A stretch of 64,000 nt of DNA, taken from Sphaerulina vaccinii. Its lineage: Eukaryota > Ascomycota > Dothideomycetes > Mycosphaerellales > Mycosphaerellaceae. The notes below the pieces were generated by a model. It saw nothing but the letters and a program-made list of their open reading frames with translations. It did no database searches and was not told where the DNA came from. The translations under genes and the position numbers were made by a program. Below, piece after piece: positions 1 to 10,925 of this stretch (position 1 is the stretch's first letter; each line of letters begins with the position of its first letter). The DNA lies in assembly GCA_022570795.1 (NCBI GenBank), contig JAKUDP010000004.1:1612001-1676000 (forward strand). Reading direction: 5' to 3'.

Positions 1-705
1 TGGCAAGGTTAGGCTAGCAAGGGCGTCACATTGGATCTTGCAGAAGGATCTGCTGTTGGCCAACGTCACTTGTTGATGCTCTCACATCGGGCGAGAATGG
101 AATACGATGCCATTCTCAGAGTGCAAAGAAGACGATCATCGGATCGAATCTGCGCTCGTCACAGCGTTTCTGTCGAATTGCCAACATCAATTCCTCTCAA
201 CTGCCGCGATTAGCAGCATAGTGTTCAAACCACTCATTTGTTTAGAGAGACCCACGTACCCGGTACCCACACTTGCATATGAGATCAACATAGATCTTCT
301 CGAAAGCGGTCTTCGGAATTCGGATCCTCACACTGACGCTCGTACCCATCAACCCGTCCTCATCACCAAAACAACGCTCGTGCGAGTATACTCCAGATCG
401 AGCGATGAGGCCTCTTTCGCGTGATTTCTTGATGAAACCATCCTTCATTAGATGAAGCCAAGAGATAACACATTCGATGTTCAACGTTAAATCCTATTGT
501 AGAAGAGACTGAATAGCGACGTCACGTCAGAGGAGTGGGATAGTATAGAGAGAAGCAAAGTCGACTTATTAGGCACCGCAAGAAGACATATAAGTATCCT
601 GCTCCAGCACGCCATTAGCATATTTCTCCTCATCATTACCATCATCAACACCAAGCACCATTACCAAACCAACAACACAAACCACACCAACACCAAGCAG
701 TCAAG
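1..705. other. Left-edge sequence, no gene recognised
   Basis: Only short overlapping reading frames without recognisable domains occur here. The last 120 bases are the promoter and leader of the hydrophobin: a TATA-like ATATAAG lies at about 588 and is followed by a CA-rich, CAACAC-type leader typical of strongly expressed fungal genes. Confidence 0.5.
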
Positions 706-1046
706 ATGCAATTCATCATCCTCGCCCTCGCCTCAATGGCCGCTGCCGTTCCAGCGATTCTCAAGGAGCGCGCACCACTCGACGTCTGCCCAGCACTCGA
801 CAGCGCCATGTGCTGCCAACTCGATGTCGACGGAATTCTCGACTTGACTTGCGAAGTTCCAAAGGACACCTCATCTGTCTCTGCCTTCACCGCGGACTGC
901 GCAAGCACTGGATACACAGCTAAGTGCTGCACATTGCCAGTGGTGAGTCAAGTTGCTCCGTGAACTGGAGTGGAGGGGAATGTTGTGCTAATGACTGTGT
1001 TTTTGCGTTTTAGGACGGTGATGCTCTTCTTTGCAGTGACCCATAG
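706..1046 (+). CDS. Class II hydrophobin
   Basis: Exons 706..942 and 1014..1046 (intron 943..1013, GTGAGT to TTTTAG with CTAATGAC branch) encode 89 residues. Residues 1 to about 16 form a signal peptide. Eight cysteines (C28, C36-C37, C49, C65, C74-C75, C86) give spacings 7, 11, 15, 8 and 10, with the two CC pairs of the family; the 11-8-10 part fits class II. Without splicing the eighth cysteine is lost, so the intron is well supported. Hydrophobins are secreted and self-assemble into amphipathic films on hyphae and spores. The small size and simple structure fit an ordinary secreted class II member. Confidence 0.9.
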
Positions 1047-1654
1047 ATGGTTGTCTCCTGTGAAGAGTGGAGGAGAATATGACTGGCATTAGCATTGGAT
1101 GGATATGTATAGTAACATGTAATACCTCAACAATCGAATCTTCTTGCGTCGAATCCATGTTCTTGTGAGATCATTTTCCGTCCCTGAAGTGACCTTGATA
1201 TACGACCGCGAAGTCCTTCACTTCAACAATCGTCCGAGCTTTCGTGGCTCAGTCAGTAAGCCTTCAGTTCTGTCTGTTGCTTGACACAAATGAACTTACC
1301 CTAACACTGTAGAAGCTAATGGTTTCAAGGTGATTGATGAGCGATGAATAGCCTAGGACGAGGGCGATTGTTTTTGCCTTTTCTTTTGCCTTCTGATGTT
1401 ATCAGATATTCGCAATAACAGTGTCCGCTTGAATGTCATTTGCTCTATCAAGGTCAGCATGAGATTCGCCTGTGGCCATGCGCCGCCAATACAATTGTAA
1501 TTCGTAATACTTCAGTATGCTTGCGTGGGACGTCGTTCTTCGCCATGTCTTGTGTATACCCACTGATCGCATCCCATCACTTGGTCGTCAGCGTGCAATG
1601 TCGACTTCAACGCTGTGTCAAGGAAGTCGACGCTCACTACTTTCCACCTTCGAC
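1047..1654. other. Intergenic, nothing recognised
   Basis: This stretch holds the hydrophobin 3' region and then the 3' end of the leftward TYR1-like gene. I see no coding or RNA feature. Confidence 0.5.
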
Positions 1655-3405
1655 TCACTTCGCCTTTCTCTTCTCTGCCAAATTAGCCTCAATCGTCTTG
1701 ATCATCTCATTGCCAACCTTGGTCGCATCAGCGACTCTAGGTGCGAAGTAACTTGCGATCTTCTCGAACTTCTCCCTGTAGCCATCCATATGTCCAAGCT
1801 GCACTCGTTCAGACCAGTCTCGCGCTGCGAACGTGAATTCCAAATCGTCTGCTCGGAACGAGACATCGTTGAGAGCAGTTTCGATGCACTCAGAGAGTAG
1901 GGAGGGAGAGCGATAGACGTATTCTGTTATGCCGAGCCAGAGACGGAAGAGCTATACAGATGTTAGTGGCAAGGGCGGAGCAAGAGAGAGGGGATGCTTA
2001 CGGGAGTCGAGCAGATCATGTGGTCGTATGGCGAGATCTTGAGCTTCCACCAGCAGTCTACTATTGCAAGGAGACTGAGATGGTTGTTCTTGACTCGCTG
2101 TTGAGGTTTGTCTCCTAAGCTGAACTTGTCCAGTAGTTCGTCTTCGAGCAACAACTCTTCATCGTTGCCGTTGTTCTTGCCTGCGTCAACGCCGAATACC
2201 GCATCTCTCGCAGCATAGATTCTCTTGGAGAACTCCTCGCTTTGGCCGGACAGCATGAGCTTGTAGAGTTCAGTCACGCTCTCAGCATACTGTCTGATCT
2301 GAGCTTTCGCCCAAGGATTCAGGATAGCAAGACCGGCATAGACGTGCCACTTGTTGCTGTAGATGCGCATCATAAGGTTGATCTTGACGTTTTCGATGCC
2401 GCCGATGTAGCGAGGGACTTCCCAAGGAAATTGGTCGTTGGCTTGCCAGGCTGTGCCCATGGAGAGGAAGGCGAGGTGAGTGACTGCTTGCGTGTCTGCG
2501 GTGATTCGGTCATGCTTCTCAGCGGAGAGTGGCACAAATGTAGACTCGAAGCAGGACAGGATGCGTTCGACGAGGTCGACAGATTTCTGACTCGCGCGGT
2601 GATTGATGATGACGAGAGGTTGGCCTTTCGGATTGACATTTGGTCCATGAAGGGAGTGGCAGGAGACGATTTCGACGTCGACTGGGAGGTGCTTTTCAAA
2701 AGCTTCGATCTCTGGAGCTTTGGTTGATGTCTGGCCGCCGACGATGGCCCCCATCTTCGTGCTTGGTCCGTACTGTGCGACAATGGCATCGAGATTCTTG
2801 GCTTCGACACTGTACATTATCCAGTCACTGCTGCGGGATACGTAGTGACCATTCTCAAAGATTGTGACGTTTTTCTGGAGTACGCTTCAGCGCAAGCTCT
2901 ATTATGGGTGGCTACATAGATGATGTATCCTACTCTGCTGGCGAACTCGGCCTTAAGGGCTTCGAACTTGTCGGGGACGTCGCAGGCGTGGACTCTAGGC
3001 TGCAGTCAGTATGCTGACGAGAGTGGAAGATCTGAGAGAAAGTTAGCTACTACTGTGCCAAAGCGTGTTTGGGAGTGCAAAGTAGGATTGTGTTGCTGCT
3101 GTTCAGACAAATATTATAAGGTAGCTGAGATGTTACATCATTGACAGCCGCCAGGTCACAGAGCGCCATGACGACGCAAGGTGGTGCCCAACGGCCATAC
3201 TCGAGCCAAATGCACTCAAGTCATCATTGCAGAGGGAGGGTGGAGGTGGAGGAATAGGGAGGGAGGATGTGCTTACCATTGGTGTGCGCTATGCGAGCAG
3301 ACTGCAAGCAGCGAGCACTCACTTCCAACCAGCGTCTGCAATACGCCTCGCGTACATCTTTCCCATGTCGCCCATGCCGATAATGCCCACCACTGTGTCT
3401 CCCAT
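1655..3405 (-). CDS. TYR1: Prephenate dehydrogenase (NADP+), tyrosine biosynthesis
   Basis: Exons on the minus strand are 3323..3405, 2934..2994, 2002..2874 and 1655..1951, giving 437 residues, close to the usual ~450. The N-terminus reads MGDTVVGIIGMGDMGKMY, a Rossmann glycine motif for NADP. Central conserved blocks include GAIVGGQTS, CHSLHGP and HDRITADTQAVTH, which are characteristic of fungal prephenate dehydrogenase. The enzyme oxidatively decarboxylates prephenate to 4-hydroxyphenylpyruvate. All introns are GT–AG; the second starts GTAGGA, a weak donor, but reading phase and family sequence across it fit. It diverges from RPS14, sharing a promoter of about 370 bp. Confidence 0.9.
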
Positions 3406-3774
3406 GTTTGCGATTAGTATGCTGATTGCTCAGCGGCGGTGGGAGTGGAAGTGCTTCAGCCTGCACAGCGTGTTGTCATGGCGCAGCAAGGACGCGACGA
3501 GGCAGTGTAGAGCACACGTCGATGTTATTGTCGCGCGAATATGATGTTGTGATGTTGTGTGAGAAGAAGAAGCTTTTGCAGAAGCAGAAAATGGAAGGGA
3601 AGGAGCAAGGAGCTCGACGGGAATCGGGCCGGGACGGGAGTCGGTGCTTGGCTGGATTTTGCTCCGGGCACAAGTCGATATTGGAGGAGGAATCTCGAAC
3701 TTCGACTTCCTCTCCGATTCTTCAGCGTCAGGACATCAAGACTATCCACCAAACAGTCTCACACATCCAGCAAA
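3406..3774. promoter_or_regulatory. Divergent promoter between TYR1-like and RPS14
   Basis: A 369-bp spacer lies between two divergently oriented genes. It must hold both promoters. No TATA box or specific operator is obvious. Confidence 0.5.
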
Positions 3775-4504
3775 ATGGCACCAAAGAAGGCAGCACCTCG
3801 TGTGCAGGAGAATGTTCAGCTCGGCCCACAGGTCCGCGAGGGTCAGTCACCGCACGAAACAGCGCATGCGAATCAACATATTGGATACTAATCAATGGTA
3901 TAGGCGAGCTCGTCTTCGGCGTCGCACGTATCTTCGCCTCGTTCAACGACACCTTCGTCCACGTCACCGATCTCTCGTACGTTTGAACCACTCGCAAAAC
4001 AACCACCGCCACCAAGATCTGCGAAGAACGAGAGGCAGAAATGTCCGCATAGACTCCAGGATTGGTGGGGTGGTGTTGCATATATCATAAATTTCTCCGC
4101 ATGGTTCATAGGCTAACCTGGGTGATTCCAGTGGCCGCGAAACCATCAGCCGTGTTACTGGCGGTATGAAGGTCAAGGCCGACCGTGACGAGTCCTCTCC
4201 ATACGCCGCCATGTTGGCTGCGCAGGACGTCGCTGCTCGCTGCAAGGAGTTGGGCATCACTGCCCTCCACGTCAAGATCAGAGCCACTGGTGGTGAGTCT
4301 ATGCTCTGCTGTCAACACCGCAAGAACAAATTACTGATCAAGATCTCTCCAGGTAACGGCACCAAGACCCCAGGCCCAGGTGCCCAGTCTGCCCTCCGTG
4401 CTCTTGCCCGTTCCGGCATGAAGATTGGTCGTATCGAAGACGTTACCCCAACTCCATCCGACTCTACCCGCAGAAAGGGTGGTCGCCGTGGTCGCCGTCT
4501 GTGA
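3775..4504 (+). CDS. RPS14: 40S ribosomal protein S14 (uS11)
   Basis: Exons 3775..3841, 3904..3976, 4132..4292 and 4353..4504 encode 150 residues, the normal length. The product starts MAPKKAAPRVQENVQLG and contains VARIFASFNDTFVHVTDLSG, and ends in a basic RRKGGRRGRRL tail, all diagnostic of uS11. It is a core component of the small ribosomal subunit platform. The three introns (62, 155 and 60 nt) all have GT–AG ends. I looked for a box C/D snoRNA in the 155-nt intron and saw none. Confidence 0.97.
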
Positions 4505-5452
4505 GCGCTTTGCATATTGTTTGCAAGTGGTTTCGCAGCAGCTGTGTTGGATTACATGGCTACGAGCATGAACGAGATTATGAGAAGAAGGACCTTTTGC
4601 TGGATGTGACGCTATCGCGGAGAATGGCATAAAACCCTGGTCTCCATGCGTGATTCTTAGTCACGTATATTGAAAGCAAATACCTGATCCTCAATCTGTC
4701 TTTCTCAGCTGTTCACCTTGCCATTTTCATCGTATACTTGGGTGATATCCACATTCCAGCCCGCCCGTCAGACATAGCAAGGGATAGCTGCGGAAAAAAT
4801 GGTTGGCTTCAAACTCTGGTAAGCTAGGTGAAGACTGCAGATTCGCTGTAAAGAACGAGAGTCGAACAAAGCGTTCCTTGCATGGTCGAGAGCATTGTCT
4901 TGCTCGGAGGACTGTAGAGCTAAGTGATGTTTGTGGCACAAGATGACCTCCCGCGTGGACTTACGAGATCTGTTAGGGTTGCTCGATCCCACTGGGACGA
5001 CGACTAGGTTTGCAGAACGGAATCCCAGATAAGCCATCCTATGCCCTTGGCCGATAGATCAATATCTGGAAAGTTGTACGTCGACCGAAGACAGATCAAG
5101 CCGTCAAGCTCGAAAAGTTCACACTAACGATATTTCGAAAATATGGGTATTCCAAATTTTGTATACGCATCGGTAACAATTCAAGTGCAGTTTCTGGCTC
5201 GATCACGATCACCTGGAAGCGACGTCTTTCGATCAGCGGAGCTCACATACGGAATTACCAAACATCATCGTCGACGCCGTATCTGAGCATGAGAGCAACT
5301 TATGATGAGTACAGAGTGCTGTCTTACTCTGATCGGTATGCAAAACCTTCAGCCCCAGCGCTACGCTATACATTCAAGTCCCAGCCCCAGCCCCAGCCCC
5401 ATCCCATCATGAATCATATGCCCATCGACCCAGCCAGCACAAAACCCGTTCC
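4505..5452. other. Intergenic, short CCCCAG repeat
   Basis: No gene is recognised between RPS14 and the convergent peroxin gene. A short tandem run of the unit CCCCAG (about four copies) lies at about 5379–5400, in the 3' region of the peroxin gene. Confidence 0.5.
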
Positions 5453-7276
5453 CTAACTCAGACCTTCTGCCAAACCATCTCCAAAGCTTCGATCCAGCCA
5501 CGGAGACTCCTTATACCTATAAGGAGTATGCATATCATCTTCGGCATCATCTCGACTTCGACTTGATTGTCCCGTATCAGCGCTTCCAGACATCGATGAA
5601 ACTTCAGCTTTGTTGTCTGCAGTTCGACTTTTGGTTTCGTTTGTGAGGCGACGTTTGCCAAACCAACCTTTCTTCTTGACGGCTGTGGTGATGGAGTCGC
5701 CGTCTTGCCAGTCACTGTTCGCCGTGATGGACTGGACGTCACCTTCAGTTGCTGCAGCTTGTTGTTGCGCAGCGAGTTCTTCTGGAGTGAGTTCGACGAG
5801 TTCTGCGTCTCGAATCCATCTTCTTCGTCGTGTCCATTTGCCCCAGTCGTCTGTTTTGCTACCACCTTGCCAGGCATTGTCGTAGTAAGTCCAGCCGTCC
5901 TTGTCACGCGAACTTTTACCACTTCCGTGATCTTCACTCCAGCTTGGGTCAACTTTCCATTCACTGTCTGCCACCCATCTCCACTGTGTAGTGGCGAAGT
6001 CCGTCTCTGGTAGTGGAAAGCTGTCCTTTTCTGGTACCTGGTTCAGATGCTCGTCTGACCATGCTTGCCGTTCATGTGGGAGGAGATTTGAGGTGTACCC
6101 TAGCATAACCCATCTTCGCTGATTCTCGTAAATGGCGAATGTGAAGCGCACGCCAGGATTCGCTCCTTTACGCTTCAGTGCCTGGGCTAGTGCAGCCGGA
6201 GCTCTCGGTGGCAGAGGAGGCGCTGTCTTATCAGATGACATAGGGTCCGGGTATCGCAGTCCTGTTATGACTGAAGCAGCATATCGCACACTTCTACTAC
6301 GCCATAGTATGCTCCTTGTCGCTCTCGAAGGTCGACTATGCCAACTCAATCCAATCGTTCCAATCACAAGCAGCACTCTTTGCAGTGTGATAATCCTCCA
6401 TGGTGGAAGTGTAAGAATAATCCATACTGGCGTAATGGCAAGTAATCTCAAGAACATACTCGTCAACGCAGGCCTCGTACTAGCACTCGTCGCCGTAGTC
6501 TGCGTACTCAGAAACTCCGTCAATCGCAAGAATGGATCCAAAAGCACATCACACCGATGCGTGAAGATCTCCAGCGTATCCAAGATCTCATCTAAGCTCT
6601 TTCGCCTCTCACTTTCCGAATCCGATCTGCTACGTTTCCTCTTATGCCCAGTCCAAGTCGTGCTCGATAGCGGAGAGTAGCGTCTCCCATACATCCCAGC
6701 CATGAGGACCATAAGCACGACTATAGGCCCAGCATATCGTAGCACATCATCGCTGTAGAGGACTGTGAACCAGAAGCCTGCAACGAGGAGGAATGACTCC
6801 CAAGGATCGCTTGTTGTCCATGATAGCAGTCCAGCCAAGTGACTGAGAGGTAGAATGAAAGGGTGCGAGTATGCCAGCACTCTCGTCACTTGTGGTGGAG
6901 TGGCAGCTAGCAGAGGACTCTTCTGATGTATCAACACCGAAGCCTGGTTCCTCTTCTTCTGTGTCTGCTGGTTTGGCGAGAAAGCAGCGATTGTCGGTTC
7001 GGGAAGAGAGTTGTCACGCTGACTGCTGCCATCGTATGTGCGGCGACTGTCTGCGGAGACTCGTGAGCTCATGGGGAGATTGAGTGGAAGATCTGCACAA
7101 GAAGAGGGACGAGAAGTTAGCGTCGTTGTTGATGATCGCCTTTCTTTCCACTTTCTTCTCAACTTCATGACTCCATGATGAGCGAGGAAGCGCATCCAGT
7201 ACAGACACATTATCCTTTTACGTGGACTCTCACTACTGTCGACATAGGGAAGGCAAGACTCACCAAAAGCTGCCAT
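5453..7276 (-). CDS. Peroxisomal membrane peroxin with dysferlin-type domain (Pex23/Pex24 family)
   Basis: Proposed exons are 7264..7276 (13 nt, MAAF plus one base) and 5453..7092, giving 550 residues. The intron 7093..7263 has donor GTGAGT, a CGCTAAC branch and a TCTTCTTGTGCAG acceptor, and the joined frame is open. An alternative is a start at the internal ATG at 7072. The middle has several hydrophobic segments (roughly residues 110–170 and 250–300). The C-terminal half carries a dysferlin-like region rich in conserved tryptophans (WRWVADSEW, GWTYYDNAW, KWTRRRRWIRDAEL). This architecture is that of the Pex28–32 (Pex23/24) proteins, ER/peroxisome membrane proteins that control peroxisome number and size. 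Confidence 0.8.
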   Translation of the reverse strand: MAAFGESCLPYVDSSESPRKRIMCLYWMRFLAHHGVMKLRRKWKERRSSTTTLTSRPSSCADLPLNLPMSSRVSADSRRTYDGSSQRDNSLPEPTIAAFSPNQQTQKKRNQASVLIHQKSPLLAATPPQVTRVLAYSHPFILPLSHLAGLLSWTTSDPWESFLLVAGFWFTVLYSDDVLRYAGPIVVLMVLMAGMYGRRYSPLSSTTWTGHKRKRSRSDSESERRKSLDEILDTLEIFTHRCDVLLDPFLRLTEFLSTQTTATSASTRPALTSMFLRLLAITPVWIILTLPPWRIITLQRVLLVIGTIGLSWHSRPSRATRSILWRSRSVRYAASVITGLRYPDPMSSDKTAPPLPPRAPAALAQALKRKGANPGVRFTFAIYENQRRWVMLGYTSNLLPHERQAWSDEHLNQVPEKDSFPLPETDFATTQWRWVADSEWKVDPSWSEDHGSGKSSRDKDGWTYYDNAWQGGSKTDDWGKWTRRRRWIRDAELVELTPEELAAQQQAAATEGDVQSITANSDWQDGDSITTAVKKKGWFGKRRLTNETKSRTADNKAEVSSMSGSADTGQSSRSRDDAEDDMHTPYRYKESPWLDRSFGDGLAEGLS

Positions 7277-7708
7277 GCAGTTGAAGCAGTCATGTCCTGC
7301 CTGACCAGACAATCAATCAAGCAGACGAATGACCTTTTGTTTGCGCCTTCTTCAAGCCTAGTCCTATCCTCCAGAGAATGGCGTGAATGTGGTTGTACTG
7401 AATGGTGGGGAGGACATCATATGAGCAGGACCGTGACCACACAAGAACTCGGTCGGCGTGACACAGATGCTCCGCGGTCTCTGGTCTGGCATCTGGCATG
7501 TGAAAGGCTAAATTCGCGTCATGATCTCCATTTGGAGCTCAGTATGGGTATGGGACGCCGTCGTTGTTATACGAGCATGTTTTCTACAGTAAGCAGACCG
7601 CGGTGCTACCTTCTTTGGTACAGTGTTTTGCACGTAGATCAGGCGTTCTAATACCTTCTCCCTGCTCGATGGCAGACACCATGCTCACCTTCAAACCCAC
7701 CAGCAGGC
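7277..7708. other. Intergenic between divergent genes
   Basis: This presumably holds the promoters of the leftward peroxin gene and the rightward hypothetical gene at 7709. No specific site is recognised. Confidence 0.4.
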
Positions 7709-8167
7709 ATGATCATTCCGCAAAACATCACACTAACAGATGAAGATCCATTGCTATCCTTCCCATCCGCCAGTAACGATATCCAACTCATCGCAAGCCA
7801 TCTTGAGGCCTTCACGACATGGACCACTGCACAGCTCAATGCTCGTTGCTATAACAAACTACGAGAGTGCCCATCGTTCGCGCGCTCGTTCCCTGGCAAG
7901 GATGGCATAGACATGAACTGGGACAAGCAAGAGGCTATCTCGAAAGAGCATCCGGACTATCACACTGTCCTTGTGCATCAAGAGACTATAGTCGATCTGG
8001 TCAATGGCAAGGCCGAGGTCTTCGTGACGGCGGAGACTACAGGAAGAGGAGATGGGGCAGTACTGCACAGCACGACAGTTATGGGGTTCGAGGTTAGACG
8101 GAGCATTGGGAGATGGGTGTGCGTCAAGGCTACACCGATTCGAGGACTATCTGGACCTGCAGACTGA
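7709..8167 (+). CDS. Hypothetical protein, possibly NTF2-like
   Basis: A single open frame of 152 residues with its own ATG. I do not recognise a firm family. The C-terminal half (HTVLVHQETIVDLVNGKAEV … VMGFEVRR … RWVCVKA) alternates hydrophobic residues and ends in a curved-sheet-like pattern reminiscent of SnoaL/NTF2-like folds; this is a guess from pattern only. There is no signal peptide, and tryptophans and cysteines are few. It lies between the peroxin gene and the helix-turn-helix gene with no obvious partner. Confidence 0.5.
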   Translation: MIIPQNITLTDEDPLLSFPSASNDIQLIASHLEAFTTWTTAQLNARCYNKLRECPSFARSFPGKDGIDMNWDKQEAISKEHPDYHTVLVHQETIVDLVNGKAEVFVTAETTGRGDGAVLHSTTVMGFEVRRSIGRWVCVKATPIRGLSGPAD

Positions 8168-8698
8168 GGAGGCAATATTCATCCTGTTGAGGAGAAGCTG
8201 TGTTGATGATCATGCAGCGCAGACTGTCAAGTCCCGAGATCCTTGGAATGGAGGTCCGAAGACGGGAGTCATATTGGAAGAAAGGCACAGCTTCTTCATA
8301 CAAGCTGAACGCCCGTGTGCCGCTGCATCTCTAGACAACGTTATCACGCGATGCCACTGAGTCACAGAGAAAGCTATCGTGGATGAGAAACGCGCACCGG
8401 TTCATCTCGTGGAGAACGAGAAGGATCGGGAAGCTTTCTGTAGTATGTGAAGTCTCGAAGTCATCATGATGGCGTAAATACTGCTCAGTAGTACTGTATG
8501 CTGTCCATAGCCTATCCGTCATCTGAACAGTGAAAGTCTGCATTTCCAGGCGCGCACGCTCATGTCGTTTGATCACTTGGCGACTTAAGGGCGCTATCCT
8601 TTCATTGAGCTGGCAGAGTCGCTTCAGTGCTCACTGCATTGGGTGTAGTCAACAAGATCAGAACCATCAGTGGACGTCTCGGGTCCTGAAGCACCTGT
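8168..8698. other. Convergent intergenic, nothing recognised
   Basis: The 3' regions of the two flanking convergent genes. No coding, RNA or repeat feature is seen. Confidence 0.4.
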
Positions 8699-9577
8699 CT
8701 ACTGCGCTGTCGGGAGACCATAGTTGCTCAGCTCATTGGCGAGTGTAGTTTCTGACTGATTCTGGCCATAACTAGGTGATAGCTGCTGAGCTCCCAAGCT
8801 GGCTTCGAAATCTTCGAAAGTCTGCTGATTCTGCAAGTGTTGGATATGGCTGGCCAAGTTTGATTGCATCGGCTCTGTGTTGTAAGTGCCTTGCACTTCT
8901 GTGTACGTGGAAGGCTCCGGGTATGCACTTGTCTGATCATCCGCAGCAAAAGAACCATCTGGCAGGTTCAGCTGCGCGTCCAGATTCGCGTCGACTTTTG
9001 CGTCGGTCTTACTTGACGCTGCCATCTCAGCCGGTGGCGCAGCACTCTGCTGCAAAACAGGAAGATCCGGGTGAGTTTCCAAGAGCTGAGCTCTGGTCTG
9101 ATCGTCTATAGGAGTTCCGTTCTCCTCGAAGTCGATGACACGCAGCCACTTTCGCTTCATCTTGGACATCGTGGTCGTGCTGCATACTATGCCGAAACGA
9201 TCATGAATGAGCCATACCAGGTCATCGAGGTAGCGTGTGCGATTCTTGGGGTCGCGAAGCCATTCGCGTACTTCCTGTGGATATGTTAGATGTAAGGCTT
9301 CATCAATTGGAATGACAAGTCGCGACTACACGCGTGAGTGAGAGGGACAACATACCAATTCTTGCTCAGGTGTCAGTACTTTGGGTCTTCCATTCTTCTT
9401 GTTCATCTCTGGAGGCATATAGTTCGTTCCATGCTGCTGAAGACATCTCTTCATGCGATAGATGCTGCTCCTGCCGACCTTGAGCTTCCTATGTATGGTG
9501 GTTGGGTCGAAGCCAGCCTCGAGGAGTTCCTTGATCTGCTCCTGGATCTCCACCGATTGCTTGCCTGAGCCGGGCAT
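8699..9577 (-). CDS. Helix-turn-helix protein resembling the DNA-binding part of a Tc1/mariner-type transposase
   Basis: Exons 9356..9577 and 8699..9274 (intron 9275..9355, GTATGT, CTAAC branch, CACAG) encode 265 residues. Residues about 8–50 form a helix-turn-helix (EIQEQIKELLEAGFDPTTIH, then KVGRSSIYRMKRCL). A second winged-helix-like stretch follows across the splice junction (PKVLTPEQEL, EVREWLRDPKNRTRYLDDLV, STTTMSKMKRKWLRVIDFEE). This bipartite order is that of transposase N-termini, but no DDE/D catalytic domain follows. The C-terminal half is Gln/Ser/Ala-rich and low in complexity, like a transcription factor tail. I infer a domesticated DNA-binding protein; a truncated transposon copy is the alternative. 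Confidence 0.65.
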
Positions 9578-10048
9578 CGTGACGGCTGGATCTGCTATAC
9601 TCCTGGCTGTATCTCTGTTTGATGGTCCCGGGTCTTTTTGCGATGATGGTGATGAAGAAAGTGGTCGGACACGAAACTGGTGACAAACTTGGGAGATGCA
9701 AAAAGAAACCGGCAACTCCCTCCCGACTTGCCGGAAGTCACGATTTTACGGTCTCCCTTCGCGTCCAACAACAATCGACAACAATCAACAACATGAACAT
9801 CTTGCTCTCGTGCATGGCATGAACGCGGCGCTCCTATCGACAAAAGTAGAAGGACGTCGCAATGCGCATAGTACACATGACCGTGTCACTTCAATAGCAG
9901 ACCCCGAGTCTTGCATTGCCGACTGGCAAATGGTTCTTCCTCCCTGCAGCATCCGATATAGCTCAAGAAGGCTCAGATTCTTCTGTACTCATTTTATTGA
10001 CCTACAGGACAGCAATTGCTACACCAAGACCGGACACACACAAGCACT
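9578..10048. promoter_or_regulatory. Divergent promoter of HTH gene and 3-dehydroquinase
   Basis: A 471-bp spacer between divergent genes. I looked for the Qa-1F/QutA-type site GGRTAARYRYTTATCC and saw no convincing match. It begins the quinate cluster. Confidence 0.4.
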
Positions 10049-10501
10049 ATGGCAAAGAGCATCCTTTTGATCAACGGCCCAAACCTCAATCTGCTCGGGA
10101 CCAGAGAGCCTCACATTTACGGAAGCACAACATTGGAAGACGTCCAGAATGCAGCAGTCAAGCAAGGCGGCGAACTCGGCATAGAAGTTCAGCACTTCCA
10201 GTCGAATCACGAAGGGGCCATCATTGATCGCATCCACGAAGCGCGAGGAAAGACGAGCTACGTCATCATCAATCCTGGTGCTCTGACGCATACCAGTGTC
10301 GGACTACGAGACGCTCTAGCTGGCTGTGATCTCAAGTTCATCGAAGTTCACATCTCGAATGTGCACGCGAGAGAGGCCTTCCGACACCACAGCTATCTTT
10401 CTGACAAGGCCGTGGCTGTGATTTGTGGGCTGGGAGTTTATGGCTACCAGGCAGCTATTGGATTTGTCTCTCAGCAACTCGAGAAGGAGGCTACAAAGTG
10501 A
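10049..10501 (+). CDS. qutE: Catabolic type II 3-dehydroquinate dehydratase
   Basis: A single exon of 150 residues, the normal size of type II dehydroquinase. ILLINGPNLNLLGTREPHIY carries the NGPNLNLLG signature with the catalytic tyrosine nearby. Further motifs are FQSNHEGAIIDRIH, INPGALTHTSVGLRDAL and FIEVHISNVHAREAFRHHS, whose His and Arg residues complete the active site. An upstream in-frame ATG at 10016 would add 11 poorly conserved residues, so 10049 is preferred. It dehydrates 3-dehydroquinate to 3-dehydroshikimate in the cytosol. Fungal qutE/qa-2 genes sit in quinate clusters, as here. Confidence 0.95.
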   Translation: MAKSILLINGPNLNLLGTREPHIYGSTTLEDVQNAAVKQGGELGIEVQHFQSNHEGAIIDRIHEARGKTSYVIINPGALTHTSVGLRDALAGCDLKFIEVHISNVHAREAFRHHSYLSDKAVAVICGLGVYGYQAAIGFVSQQLEKEATK

Positions 10502-10925
10502 GCTCAGCAGCCTCCGATACCACTACTTCATCTCTCGTGGACACGGACGGTAGGAAGCTGTTGGGGAGTCATGGGGCGTCCGGTACAAGAAGTCTGCGGC
10601 AATAACACTGAGGATATAACTACGTCCTGGACATGAAAGCACCTGTTGTCCAGTAATAAAAGGACACTACCTCCTAAGCGGTCCATACAACAACTCAAGG
10701 CACACGCGTGACAAGCCGCTCTGAGCTCCCGAGACGCGACGCGGCACTGTGGGGTACTCCATGGATAGAGAGCTATATCGCGGGGCTATTCCACCTTTAC
10801 TGAGCAACCATGTCTCTTGCTTTAGTAAACAATGGCTAGATGGAAGTGACCATATATTACCATTGACTATACCGATACTCTAAGTACAGACACTACAGTT
10901 CCTCTACCAATCTCACTCTGCCAGC
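10502..10925. other. Intergenic, promoter of the dioxygenase gene
   Basis: The 3' region of qutE and the upstream region of the dioxygenase gene. No specific element is recognised. Confidence 0.4.

Noticed and set aside
5379..5400. CCCCAG tandem repeat as a functional element
   Set aside because: Only about four short copies; an ordinary microsatellite.
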